In this document: piece by piece, positions 28,583 to 35,878 of the stretch
Position numbering within the stretch: position 1 is the first letter of the stretch
Layout: each line of letters opens with the position of its first letter
From: Allohoeflea poritis
GTDB lineage: Bacteria; Pseudomonadota; Alphaproteobacteria; Rhizobiales; Rhizobiaceae
Direction of reading: 5' to 3'
Assembly (NCBI RefSeq): GCF_027889715.1
Contig: NZ_JAPJZH010000004.1
Coordinates: 345,102-409,101, forward strand
Length of the DNA stretch: 64,000 nt
Notes under the pieces: generated by a model
What the model was told of the DNA's origin: nothing
The model's input: only the letters and a program-made list of their open reading frames with translations
Database searches by the model: none
Translations under genes and position numbers: made by a program

Positions 28583-29368
28583 TTGAGCCGACTGAGCACG
28601 AAAATAAGGGCCCTGCAACGGGCGATCGCCAATTTTGGCGCCAGCGCCAGAGACGCCAGCGCCATTTTTTCGGCACTGAACAGCCACAACGGCGCCCAAG
28701 GTGCGTTTGCCACCCGGTACATTCACCGTCATGTCTCCGAGGCGGTCAGTGACGTTCAACACTCCCGATCCCAGTATTTGCAGGATCTGTTTGTGCTGGC
28801 GGAACTGAACATGAAACGTGGGGGTTATTTTGTCGAATTCGGCGCGACAGACGGTATCGAGATAAGCAACACGTATCTGCTGGAGACCCGTTATGGCTGG
28901 CGCGGCATCCTTGCCGAGCCCGCGCGGAGCTGGCATGAGGCGCTGCACAGGAACCGGAATTGCGCCATTGACCGGCGCTGCGTCTGGGACCGTTCCGGCC
29001 TGGAGCTCGAATTCTGCGAGCCGGAGGAAGCGGAATATTCCACGCTTACCGGATTTGTCGATGCGGACATGCATGCGGCGGTCCGGCGCGAGGGGTCGCG
29101 CTACAATGTCGAGACCGTTTCACTGAACGATCTTCTGGAGCAGCACGACGCACCCCGGTGCATCGATTACCTTTCGATCGATACGGAAGGCAGCGAATTC
29201 GCGATCCTGGACGCTTTTGATTTCGACCGCCATGACGTGCGGGTCATTACGTGCGAGCACAATTTCATGCCGCAGCGGGAGAAGATCCGGGAGCTCTTAA
29301 CATCGAACGGATTTACCAGGACACTTACGCAGTGGTCCAACGTGGATGACTGGTATGTCCGGCACTGA
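28583..29368 (+). CDS. FkbM family methyltransferase
   Basis: 261 residues. SAM-binding motif I is GGYFVEFGATDGIEISNT (about 77-94); the DYLSIDTEGSEFAILDAFDF block is the FkbM signature. Such enzymes O-methylate sugars or small molecules, often in surface polysaccharide pathways. The start is TTG 28583 with an AGGA eight bases upstream; no ATG occurs before the conserved core. It follows the LysE gene by 30 bp. No glycan cluster is nearby, so the substrate is unknown. Confidence 0.87.
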   Translation: MSRLSTKIRALQRAIANFGASARDASAIFSALNSHNGAQGAFATRYIHRHVSEAVSDVQHSRSQYLQDLFVLAELNMKRGGYFVEFGATDGIEISNTYLLETRYGWRGILAEPARSWHEALHRNRNCAIDRRCVWDRSGLELEFCEPEEAEYSTLTGFVDADMHAAVRREGSRYNVETVSLNDLLEQHDAPRCIDYLSIDTEGSEFAILDAFDFDRHDVRVITCEHNFMPQREKIRELLTSNGFTRTLTQWSNVDDWYVRH

Positions 29369-29380
29369 CGGGCATACGCA

Positions 29381-29833
29381 CTAAAACTGTTTCGGAAGCC
29401 AGTTGCCGGCCTTTCGGCCGGCCACCATCCAGTAGGCGATACCGCCGAGCATTCCGGCGGCAATACTCATGAAAAAGAACTGGCTGCCGCCCGTGCGTGT
29501 ACCGCTGTCGATCAGGATCATAATCAACGGTGCAACCGCGGCGATCGCGCCGCCGCACAACGCGTAGAAGAGCCAGTCGCGCCGCCTGGCAAACTCGCTG
29601 TAGAGGATGATGACCACAGAGGGGATGAATGCCACGTAGCCGGTCAGGCTGGCGAGGGCGAATGCCGCCACGGCAAGCCCGGCGCCGAAGCCGGCATCGG
29701 AAATCTGCCCGGCTTCCTGGATTGTGACGATGCGGGTCAAAAGGGCAAGCGATGTGCCGGCGACGATGGCGGCGGCGATGAAGCCGGCGGTGATCGCGCA
29801 GAGCCGGATGATGAAGCCGATATAACGGTCCAA
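29381..29833 (-). CDS. Four-helix membrane protein of unknown function
   Basis: 150 residues with four hydrophobic helices (about 5-30, 45-70, 75-100, 112-140). No family motif recognised. It starts at TTG 29833 with GAGG eight bases upstream and lies 3 bp after rlmN, so it is almost certainly cotranscribed. Its 3' end is 12 bp from the convergent FkbM gene. Confidence 0.65.
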   Translation of the reverse strand: MDRYIGFIIRLCAITAGFIAAAIVAGTSLALLTRIVTIQEAGQISDAGFGAGLAVAAFALASLTGYVAFIPSVVIILYSEFARRRDWLFYALCGGAIAAVAPLIMILIDSGTRTGGSQFFFMSIAAGMLGGIAYWMVAGRKAGNWLPKQF

Positions 29834-29836
29834 GGC

Positions 29837-31078
29837 TCAGGCCTCGCCGTGGCCTGCGATCATCATGGCTTCGAGCGCCAGCCGTTCGGACTTGCGAAGC
29901 CGTTCCGATTCCGATTTGAGCTGTCCGCAGGCGGCCAGGATATCGCGACCGCGCGGGGTTCTGATCGGCGAGGCATAGCCGGCCTGATTGATGAAATCGG
30001 CAAAGACCTCGATCTGCTCCCAGTCGGAGCACTCGTAGGCACTGCCCGGCCACGGGTTGAACGGAATGAGATTGATCTTGGCCGGAATACCCTTCAGCAG
30101 GCGCACGAGATCGCGGGCATCCTCGAGGCTGTCATTGACCCCCTTGAGCATGACATATTCGAAGGTGATGCGCCTTGCATTGGACAGGCCCGGATAGTCG
30201 CGGCATGCCTGCATCAGCGTCTCGATCGGATATTTCTTGTTGATCGGCACGAGCTCGTTCCGCAGTTCGTCGCGCACGGCGTGCAGCGAAATCGCCAGCA
30301 TGACGCCGATTTCCTCGCCGGTGCGATAGATTTCCGGCACGACGCCCGATGTCGACAGCGTTATGCGCCGTCTCGACAGTGACAGGCCCTCATTGTCCGA
30401 GGCGATGAGCAGCGCTTTCTTGACATTGTCGAAATTGTAAAGCGGCTCGCCCATGCCCATCATGACGATGTTGGAGACCTTGCGGCCCTCACCGGGAACG
30501 ATGGCGCCCTGCGGCGTGTCCTTGTCCGGAAAATCTCCAAGCCGATCGCGGGCCAGCAGGAGCTGCGACAGGATTTCCTCGGCGGTGAGGTTGCGCACCA
30601 GCTTTTGTGTGCCGGTGTGGCAGAAGGAGCAGGTGAGCGTGCAGCCGACCTGGCTCGATATGCACAGTGTGCCGCGGCCTTCCTCGGGGATATAGACGGT
30701 TTCGATCTCGACCGGCTTGCCGGCGCCGCGCGGAGGAAAGCGCAGCAGCCATTTGCGCGTACCGTCGGCGGAGATCTGCTCATCGACGATTTCCGGCCGG
30801 GCGATCGTGTAGCGCTCGTCAAGGGTTGCCCGCAGATCCTTCGATACGTTCAGCATCTGTGCGAAATCCGAGACGCCGCGCACGTAAAGCCAGTGCCACA
30901 ACTGCTGGACGCGCATCTTGATCTGGCGGTCCTTGACGCCGGCTTCGCCCAACGCCTCGCCCATTTCCTCCCGGCTCATGCCGATCAGCGACGGCTTTTC
31001 ACCGGGCGCGCGGGATACAGCACGCGCGGCAAGCGCATCGCGGGTCTCGGCGTCCTTGAGATCGATGGTTACAGGCAT
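29837..31078 (-). CDS. rlmN: Dual-specificity 23S rRNA A2503 / tRNA A37 C2-methyltransferase
   Basis: 413 residues. A radical-SAM methyltransferase whose cluster-binding cysteines are C146, C150 and C153 (CTLTCSFC); [12 protein letters not shown] and the second catalytic cysteine in DILAACGQL are present. It methylates C2 of A2503 in 23S rRNA and A37 of some tRNAs. The N-terminal domain contains the WHWLYVRGV block. A hairpin terminator separates it from the upstream ialB gene. Confidence 0.96.
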   Translation of the reverse strand: MPVTIDLKDAETRDALAARAVSRAPGEKPSLIGMSREEMGEALGEAGVKDRQIKMRVQQLWHWLYVRGVSDFAQMLNVSKDLRATLDERYTIARPEIVDEQISADGTRKWLLRFPPRGAGKPVEIETVYIPEEGRGTLCISSQVGCTLTCSFCHTGTQKLVRNLTAEEILSQLLLARDRLGDFPDKDTPQGAIVPGEGRKVSNIVMMGMGEPLYNFDNVKKALLIASDNEGLSLSRRRITLSTSGVVPEIYRTGEEIGVMLAISLHAVRDELRNELVPINKKYPIETLMQACRDYPGLSNARRITFEYVMLKGVNDSLEDARDLVRLLKGIPAKINLIPFNPWPGSAYECSDWEQIEVFADFINQAGYASPIRTPRGRDILAACGQLKSESERLRKSERLALEAMMIAGHGEA

Positions 31079-31166
31079 TTGCGGTTCTTGTGTGTTTCCA
31101 GCGCGCCGCTCCTATCACCTAATGAGAAGCGCGTCACCCTGTTTTCGCTAACCTACAACGGCAAAA

Positions 31167-31185
31167 GGCCGGCGCAAAGCCGGCC
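31167..31185 (-). terminator. Rho-independent terminator downstream of ialB
   Basis: On the minus strand GGCCGGC-TTTGC-GCCGGCC (perfect 7-bp stem) is followed by TTTTGCC. It lies 27 bp after the ialB stop and before the rlmN start, so IalB and RlmN are probably separate transcription units. Confidence 0.75.
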
Positions 31186-31211
31186 CATCATGCAACGATC
31201 TGAAACCAGGA

Positions 31212-31715
31212 TTACTGGCAGTTCTGGATCTCGTTGAGCGCCGCGGTGACGCCGGAGAGCGAGAAGGTGTATGTCGTGTTGGTGCCGCGGCGGGACGTTG
31301 CCTTGACGGTCATCGTCGATCCGGCGCGCATGGCCGCGACAAGTGCCGGCTCCTCGGCGGCATTTTCGACCCAGGCCGAATCGCCCTTTGTGAACAGTAC
31401 GTAGTTCTTGCCGTCGACAGTGACGGTGACCTTCGACTGTTCTTTCAGCGGATAGCCCATCATCGCCTGCGGCTCATAGCTGATGTTCTGGCCCGGGCGC
31501 TGCGAGATCAGGAAGAAGATATCGCCATGATTGACATTGCTCGGCTCCTTGCGGGTCGGCAATGACAAGATGTAGCAAACCTTGCCGTTCGGAGCGTTGT
31601 AGGAATAGGCGCCCCAGGCATTGAACTGGCTGATGCGGGTCGGCGACTGCGCCATGGCGGCACCGGCCATCACGATCGACAGAACGAGTGCGGGCACGAA
31701 TTTCTTCAAAACCAT
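31212..31715 (-). CDS. Invasion-associated locus B (IalB) family secreted protein
   Basis: 167 residues. An N-terminal signal peptide (1-26, cleavage likely after AMA) is followed by an IalB domain: WGAYSY, KVCYILSLPTRKEPSN and AMMGYPLKEQS are family-like. The Bartonella founder protein affects erythrocyte invasion, but the family is general in Hyphomicrobiales and the periplasmic function is unknown. The ATG at 31715 has TAGGT seven bases upstream. Confidence 0.85.
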   Translation of the reverse strand: MVLKKFVPALVLSIVMAGAAMAQSPTRISQFNAWGAYSYNAPNGKVCYILSLPTRKEPSNVNHGDIFFLISQRPGQNISYEPQAMMGYPLKEQSKVTVTVDGKNYVLFTKGDSAWVENAAEEPALVAAMRAGSTMTVKATSRRGTNTTYTFSLSGVTAALNEIQNCQ

Positions 31716-31772
31716 AATAGACCTACCGGTTGTCTTCACTGCCTTCAAAGAAGGCCATGCCTTGAACACGCT

Positions 31773-31821
31773 GGTTTGGCAACAATTTGACTCAATTTGC
31801 GCAAATTTGGGTTACCAAACC
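31773..31821. promoter_or_regulatory. Nested inverted repeats upstream of ialB
   Basis: Outer arms GGTTTGGCAAC (31773-31783) and GTTACCAAACC (31811-31821) pair at 10 of 11 positions; between them lies the perfect 14-bp palindrome AATTTGCGCAAATT (31794-31807), nearly concentric. The block is 58-106 bp upstream of the ialB ATG in an AT-rich patch, likely its promoter-operator region. The regulator is unknown. Confidence 0.45.
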
Positions 31822-31959
31822 GTCAACGCAGGAACCGAATATTGCCGAAACGCCCAGTTTTGCAAGGCGCAGGGCCGATTTGTTGCGGTATCCTGCAGCC
31901 CAGACCGATCTATACGGCATATACCGAACGGATGAAAATCGCCTCCATGCCGCGAAAAC

Positions 31960-32352
31960 TCAGTCCTCGGACGCTGCGCCGGCCCCCTCCTCGGTAAGCG
32001 CGGCCCTCGCAGCGGCATAGTGCGCCGGGGTGATGTGCGCGCGAATCGCGGCAAGCGCCGCGGCAAGAACCGCGACATCGTCGGAGAAGCCTACAAAGGC
32101 CAGAAAGTCGGGAAGCCCGTCCAGCGGCAATACGAAATAGGCCAGGGCCGCCAGCAGTATGCCGCGGACGCGGTGCGGGGTGTTGAGGTCGAAAGCGCAG
32201 TAATAGGCGGCAACCACGTCCTCCATGAAAGGAACCTGACGCGCGGCGCGGCGCGCCGTTGCCCAGAATTTGTCGCGAACGCGACGCTCGCGCCCTTGCC
32301 GGGTATCCTCGTCGCCCGGTTCCAGAATTTCGCCTATTTTGACGTCGTCCAT
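31960..32352 (-). CDS. DUF1232 (YkvA-like) membrane protein
   Basis: 130 residues. The DUF1232 core RGILLAALAYFVLPLDGLPDFLAFVGFSDDVAVLAAAL lies at about 63-100 with the typical LPLDxxPDF...GFxDD pattern. Short hydrophobic hairpin, basic N-terminal half. Function unknown. It follows the pterin dehydratase gene by 87 bp on the same strand. Confidence 0.88.
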   Translation of the reverse strand: MDDVKIGEILEPGDEDTRQGRERRVRDKFWATARRAARQVPFMEDVVAAYYCAFDLNTPHRVRGILLAALAYFVLPLDGLPDFLAFVGFSDDVAVLAAALAAIRAHITPAHYAAARAALTEEGAGAASED

Positions 32353-32439
32353 GGCCGCTCCTCCAGATGCGACTGTCAGAACCGAAATATGGTTGCCGGA
32401 ACGCGATTGTTCAAGTTCGGCCGGCTTTGCACCGCCACG

Positions 32440-32742
32440 CTAAAGGCCTGCAGATGCCCGGTTCATGGCCTTGGCGAGCCGGAAATCCAGGTCCGTCAGG
32501 CCACCCTTGTCATGGGTGGTCAGCTTGACATTCACGCGGTTCCAGCAATTGAACCAGTCGGGATGGTGATTGAGCTTTTCCGCCGACAGGGCGCTGCGCG
32601 CCATGAAGCCGAACGCCTCGTTGAAATTGCGGAACTTGAAATCGCGCTGCAGGGACTTGCCGTCCTCGCTGATGGCCCAGCCCTCGCCCAACTCCTTGAG
32701 ACGCTCCCTTGCCTCGGTCGCATCGATCTCTATAGCTTTCAT
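32440..32742 (-). CDS. phhB: Pterin-4a-carbinolamine dehydratase
   Basis: 100 residues. KLNHHPDWFNCWNRVNVKLTTH carries the active-site histidines, and RDFKFRNFNEAFGFM is typical. It dehydrates 4a-hydroxytetrahydrobiopterin in pterin recycling; no phenylalanine hydroxylase gene is in the window, so its role may be in another pterin pathway. GGAG is eight bases before the ATG. It is divergent from the phosphatase gene with only 24 bp between the two start codons. Confidence 0.93.
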   Translation of the reverse strand: MKAIEIDATEARERLKELGEGWAISEDGKSLQRDFKFRNFNEAFGFMARSALSAEKLNHHPDWFNCWNRVNVKLTTHDKGGLTDLDFRLAKAMNRASAGL

Positions 32743-32750
32743 TGTCACTT

Positions 32751-32760
32751 CTCCCGGAGG
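32751..32760. promoter_or_regulatory. Back-to-back ribosome-binding sites in the 24-bp phhB/phosphatase gap
   Basis: CTCC-C-GGAG places one GGAG on each strand: the minus copy serves phhB (start 32742), the plus copy (GGAGG) serves the phosphatase (start 32767). The gap is too short to hold promoters for both, so each promoter must lie inside the opposite gene. Confidence 0.6.
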
Positions 32761-32766
32761 GAAATT

Positions 32767-33252
32767 ATGGCCCCACCGACAACGGTCGGCAAGACATCGT
32801 CCATCCTGTTCGTTTGCCTCGGCAATATCTGTCGCTCGCCCATGGCCGAGGGCGTTTTCCGGTCTTTGGCGCAGCAAACGGGGCTGGACCGGACAATGAC
32901 AATCGACTCGGCGGGAACGGGCGCATGGCATGTGGGTGATCCGCCGGATCCGCGCGCCGTCGCGAAGGCCGCGGAGCATGGCGTTGACATTTCAGGCCAG
33001 CGCGCCCGGCAATTCGCGGTTTCGGATTTCGAGCGCTTCGACCTCATCCTGGCGATGGACGCATCGAACCTCGAGACATTGAAATCGCGGTCGCCGGACC
33101 CGTTCGTCTCAGGGGCCCATCGTTTCATGGAATTTGCGCTCGACGAGCCGATCGATGTTCCCGATCCCTATTATGGCGGTGCGGACGGGTTCGAGACCGT
33201 CTACCGGATGCTCGAGAACGGGTGTTCGTCAATCCTGAAGCGGCTCGGTTAA
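32767..33252 (+). CDS. Low-molecular-weight protein-tyrosine phosphatase
   Basis: 161 residues. The catalytic P-loop C17LGNICR23S is at the N-terminus and the general-acid Asp lies in VPDPYYGG. The fold is complete. Such enzymes dephosphorylate tyrosine kinases or arsenate-like substrates; no tyrosine kinase or ars gene is adjacent. GGAGG precedes the ATG by six bases. Its TAA shares bases with the TAA of the convergent cupin gene. Confidence 0.94.
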   Translation: MAPPTTVGKTSSILFVCLGNICRSPMAEGVFRSLAQQTGLDRTMTIDSAGTGAWHVGDPPDPRAVAKAAEHGVDISGQRARQFAVSDFERFDLILAMDASNLETLKSRSPDPFVSGAHRFMEFALDEPIDVPDPYYGGADGFETVYRMLENGCSSILKRLG

Positions 33253-33680
33253 TCCTTGTCCGGAAAGTGCGTATTGGCCTCGCCGTCGACGCCCATGAAC
33301 ACCACGAGGACGCGCACCGGCACCGAGCCGTCGTTGCGGCCATTATGCGGCTCGTTCACGGCATCCATGACGGCTTCCCCCTGCCTGTAGACTTTCTCGA
33401 TGCCGCCCGGATAGGCAACGGTCAGCTCGCCGCTCAGAATGTACCCATAGGTCGGATAGGGGTGCGAATGCGTGCCGGTTTCCTCGCCCGGCAACAGGGT
33501 GACAATGGCCGATTGTATTTTTGCGTCGCCGTGCTGCGGATAGGCAAGCGGCTGGTCGAGCACGGTCGTCTTGGTATCGAGCAGCGGTTCCACGCGCTGG
33601 TAGTCCCGAGCATCATGGCCATGGGAGGCCGAAGCCAATCCGACCAAAATGGCGGTAAGGGCAATAAAACGCGGGAACAT
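33249..33680 (-). CDS. Secreted cupin-domain protein
   Basis: 143 residues. A signal peptide (about 1-20, cleavage near ASASHG) is followed by one cupin barrel with motif 1 GTHSHPYPTYGYILSGEL (metal-ligand histidines) and motif 2 around DAVNEPHNG. A periplasmic location and metal binding are expected; the substrate is unknown. Start ATG 33680 with GGAG eight bases upstream. Confidence 0.85.
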   Translation of the reverse strand: MFPRFIALTAILVGLASASHGHDARDYQRVEPLLDTKTTVLDQPLAYPQHGDAKIQSAIVTLLPGEETGTHSHPYPTYGYILSGELTVAYPGGIEKVYRQGEAVMDAVNEPHNGRNDGSVPVRVLVVFMGVDGEANTHFPDKD

Positions 33681-33699
33681 CGCGATACTCCAAAAAGGT

Positions 33700-34299
33700 C
33701 TATGGCTGGCGGATCCCGCCGGGCGTGCCGGACGCGTCATGCAGTGCCGGCTGCGGCGTAATTTCGCCGAGCAGAGGATAGATTTCCTCCGTCACATAGG
33801 GCCCGCCGCCCACGGATTCGCGCGAGGAAAGCACGACAAACCGGGATACGGTAAAGGGATCGGTGTGGAAATTGCTGCGCGCGGAGAGATAAGAAACCAC
33901 ATCATCGACACGGGCGCCGCGCAGGCGCGCGAGGGTAACGTGCGGCGTGAACTTGCGCGGATCGGGCCTCAGCCGCAGCCTCTGGCAAATCCGTTCGATT
34001 TCCGATTGCAGGGCGATGAGATCGGGTGAAGCCGAGACACCGGCCCACAGCGAGTGCGGCTTTTTCGAGCCGAAGGAGCCCATACCGACCAGCGAAAGGG
34101 AGAATTCATGCCGCCGCACCCGGTCGAGCGCATGGAGCAGCTCATCGGCCGTCGGCGCTTCGACATCGCCTATAAACCGCAATGTCAGGTGATAGTTTTC
34201 GACATCGATCCATCGGGCGCCGTGCAGGCCTCCACGCAGGAGCGACAGGCTGAGTGCGGCTTCGCGCGGAATCTCGAGGGCAACAAACAAACGCGGCAT
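33700..34299 (-). CDS. thpR: RNA 2',3'-cyclic phosphodiesterase
   Basis: 199 residues. The two 2H-phosphoesterase motifs are HLTLRF (about 45) and HVTLAR (about 127). It hydrolyses 2',3'-cyclic phosphates of RNA ends. It begins MPRLFVALEIP, as in ThpR/LigT proteins. ATG 34299 has GGGGAGG upstream; the open frame continues 60 bases further without homology. It follows 19 bp after the cupin in the transcribed direction reversed, i.e. upstream of it on the same strand. Confidence 0.93.
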   Translation of the reverse strand: MPRLFVALEIPREAALSLSLLRGGLHGARWIDVENYHLTLRFIGDVEAPTADELLHALDRVRRHEFSLSLVGMGSFGSKKPHSLWAGVSASPDLIALQSEIERICQRLRLRPDPRKFTPHVTLARLRGARVDDVVSYLSARSNFHTDPFTVSRFVVLSSRESVGGGPYVTEEIYPLLGEITPQPALHDASGTPGGIRQP

Positions 34300-34447
34300 G
34301 GCAGCCTCCCCGATTCGTATGTACGGATCCAGCGAATCACGAGTGCCCCGTTTGAGCAAGTCCCGTTATCGCATTATTTGGCGTTTCGTCTGGTATCTGG
34401 CTTAAGTAGCACGAATCATTCGTGATTTCGTCGAGACCATTCGTTGC

Positions 34448-35098
34448 TTAATTGCTGTTTGTGTCAGATATATTAACGATCAACGCCTCCGCCAAAGGCA
34501 AAAAACGGTCGACCATGATTTCCACGCCCTTGGGATTGGGATGCATGCCGTCGCTCAAAACCAGGCTCGGCTGGGCGGCGACGCCGTCGAGGAAGAACGG
34601 ATAAAGGCCTATGCCGTGCTCTTGGGAAAGCTCCGGATAGATGCTGTTGAATTTTTGCGCGTAGTCGTCCCCCATATTCGGAGGCGACAGCATACCCACC
34701 AGAAGAACAGCGATATCACGGTCTTTCAGCCGACCGATGATCTCGTCGATATTGGCGCGGGTCTGTTCCGGACTGATGCCGCGCAATGCGTCATTGGCGC
34801 CCAGTTCAAGCAGAACGGCGTCGGTTCCGTCGGGAACCGACCAGTCGAGCCTGGCAAGCCCGCCGCTCGAGGTGTCGCCGGAAACGCCGGCATTGGCGAT
34901 CTTCACGTCGTAGCCTTTTTCGCGCAGCGCGGCTTCGAGCCTTGTTGGAAACGCGTCGGACGGATCCAGTTCGTAGCCGGCCATGAGGCTGTCGCCGAGC
35001 CCGACGATGTTGACCGTATCGGCGCGCGCCGGGGCGGCGGTAAACAGCGCAAGGCCGCAAAATATGACGAAAATTCGAATTGCCGCTTTAATTATCAT
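34448..35098 (-). CDS. Periplasmic GDSL-type arylesterase (TesA-like)
   Basis: 216 residues. Signal peptide 1-26 (cleavage after ARA). SGNH blocks: GLGDS with nucleophile S37, GDTSSGG, LGANDALRG, and the Asp-His pair in SDGMHPNP. It belongs to the TesA/arylesterase branch that hydrolyses thioesters and esters. ATG 35098 has AGGAAG upstream; MFKGN at 35125 would add nine residues. The divergent ABC genes make this the tesA-ybbA-ybbP arrangement known from many proteobacteria. Confidence 0.92.
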   Translation of the reverse strand: MIIKAAIRIFVIFCGLALFTAAPARADTVNIVGLGDSLMAGYELDPSDAFPTRLEAALREKGYDVKIANAGVSGDTSSGGLARLDWSVPDGTDAVLLELGANDALRGISPEQTRANIDEIIGRLKDRDIAVLLVGMLSPPNMGDDYAQKFNSIYPELSQEHGIGLYPFFLDGVAAQPSLVLSDGMHPNPKGVEIMVDRFLPLAEALIVNISDTNSN

Positions 35099-35170
35099 AG
35101 GATGCTTCCTATTTCCTTTGAACATCCGGGGCGGACCGGCTTCTTTATATAAATATAGCGAGCGGATGCT

Positions 35171-35878
35171 TTGACAAAACCCATCATCGAACTAAAGAAA
35201 GCCGATCTTACGCTCGGCGACGGCGCATCGTCCGTCCACGTGCTCAAGGGAATGGACCTGACGGTCCAGCGCGGCGAGTCGGTCGGCATCGTTGGGCCCT
35301 CGGGGTCCGGCAAGTCGACCTTGCTCATGGTTCTCGCCGGTCTCGAGCGGGTCGATTCGGGCGAAATCAATATTGACGGCAATCCCATCCACGCGATGAG
35401 CGAGGATCAGGTCGCGGATTTTCGCGGCCGCAATGTCGGTATCGTCTTTCAGTCTTTCCACCTGATTCCCAACATGACGGCGCTGGAGAACGTTGCCGTG
35501 CCGCTGGAGCTGGCCGGCCGTTCCGACGCCTTTGCCGTGGCGCGGGAAGAACTGGCGGCCGTCGGCCTTGCCGAGCGTCTTACCCACTATCCCGGAGAGC
35601 TGTCCGGCGGCGAGCAGCAGCGCGTGGCGATCGCCCGTGCGCTGGCGCCGCATCCGGCGATGCTGATCGCCGACGAGCCGACGGGCAATCTCGATACGGA
35701 AACCGGCCGGCAGATTGCCGATCTGCTCTTTGCACAGCAGGCGGAGCGTGGCATGACGCTGCTTCTGGTCACCCATGACCACAAGCTGGCGGCGCGCTGC
35801 GAACGCCAGGTGCGGGTGCGCTCCGGCGAAATCCTCGACGAGGAAAATGCCGACGACAAAGCGGCGGCAGTCGCGTGA
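35171..35878 (+). CDS. ABC transporter ATP-binding protein (YbbA/LolD-like)
   Basis: 235 residues. Walker A GPSGSGKSTLL, Q-loop QSFHLIPNMTALENV, signature LSGGEQQRVAIARAL, Walker B LIADEPTGNLD and the H-loop VTHDH are all intact. It is of the MacB/LolD type that powers FtsX-like permeases. The start is TTG 35171, because the upstream ATG is out of frame. A 4-bp GTGA overlap joins it to the permease gene. Confidence 0.93.
   Translation: MTKPIIELKKADLTLGDGASSVHVLKGMDLTVQRGESVGIVGPSGSGKSTLLMVLAGLERVDSGEINIDGNPIHAMSEDQVADFRGRNVGIVFQSFHLIPNMTALENVAVPLELAGRSDAFAVAREELAAVGLAERLTHYPGELSGGEQQRVAIARALAPHPAMLIADEPTGNLDTETGRQIADLLFAQQAERGMTLLLVTHDHKLAARCERQVRVRSGEILDEENADDKAAAVA

Noticed and set aside
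32020..32766. Long open frame upstream of the phosphatase
   Set aside because: It is the antisense of the DUF1232 and phhB genes; the phosphatase motif and ribosome-binding site place the start at 32767.
34410..34424. CACGAA-tca-TTCGTG hairpin after the arylesterase
   Set aside because: Short 6-bp stem without a T-tract; could be chance, so not listed as a terminator.
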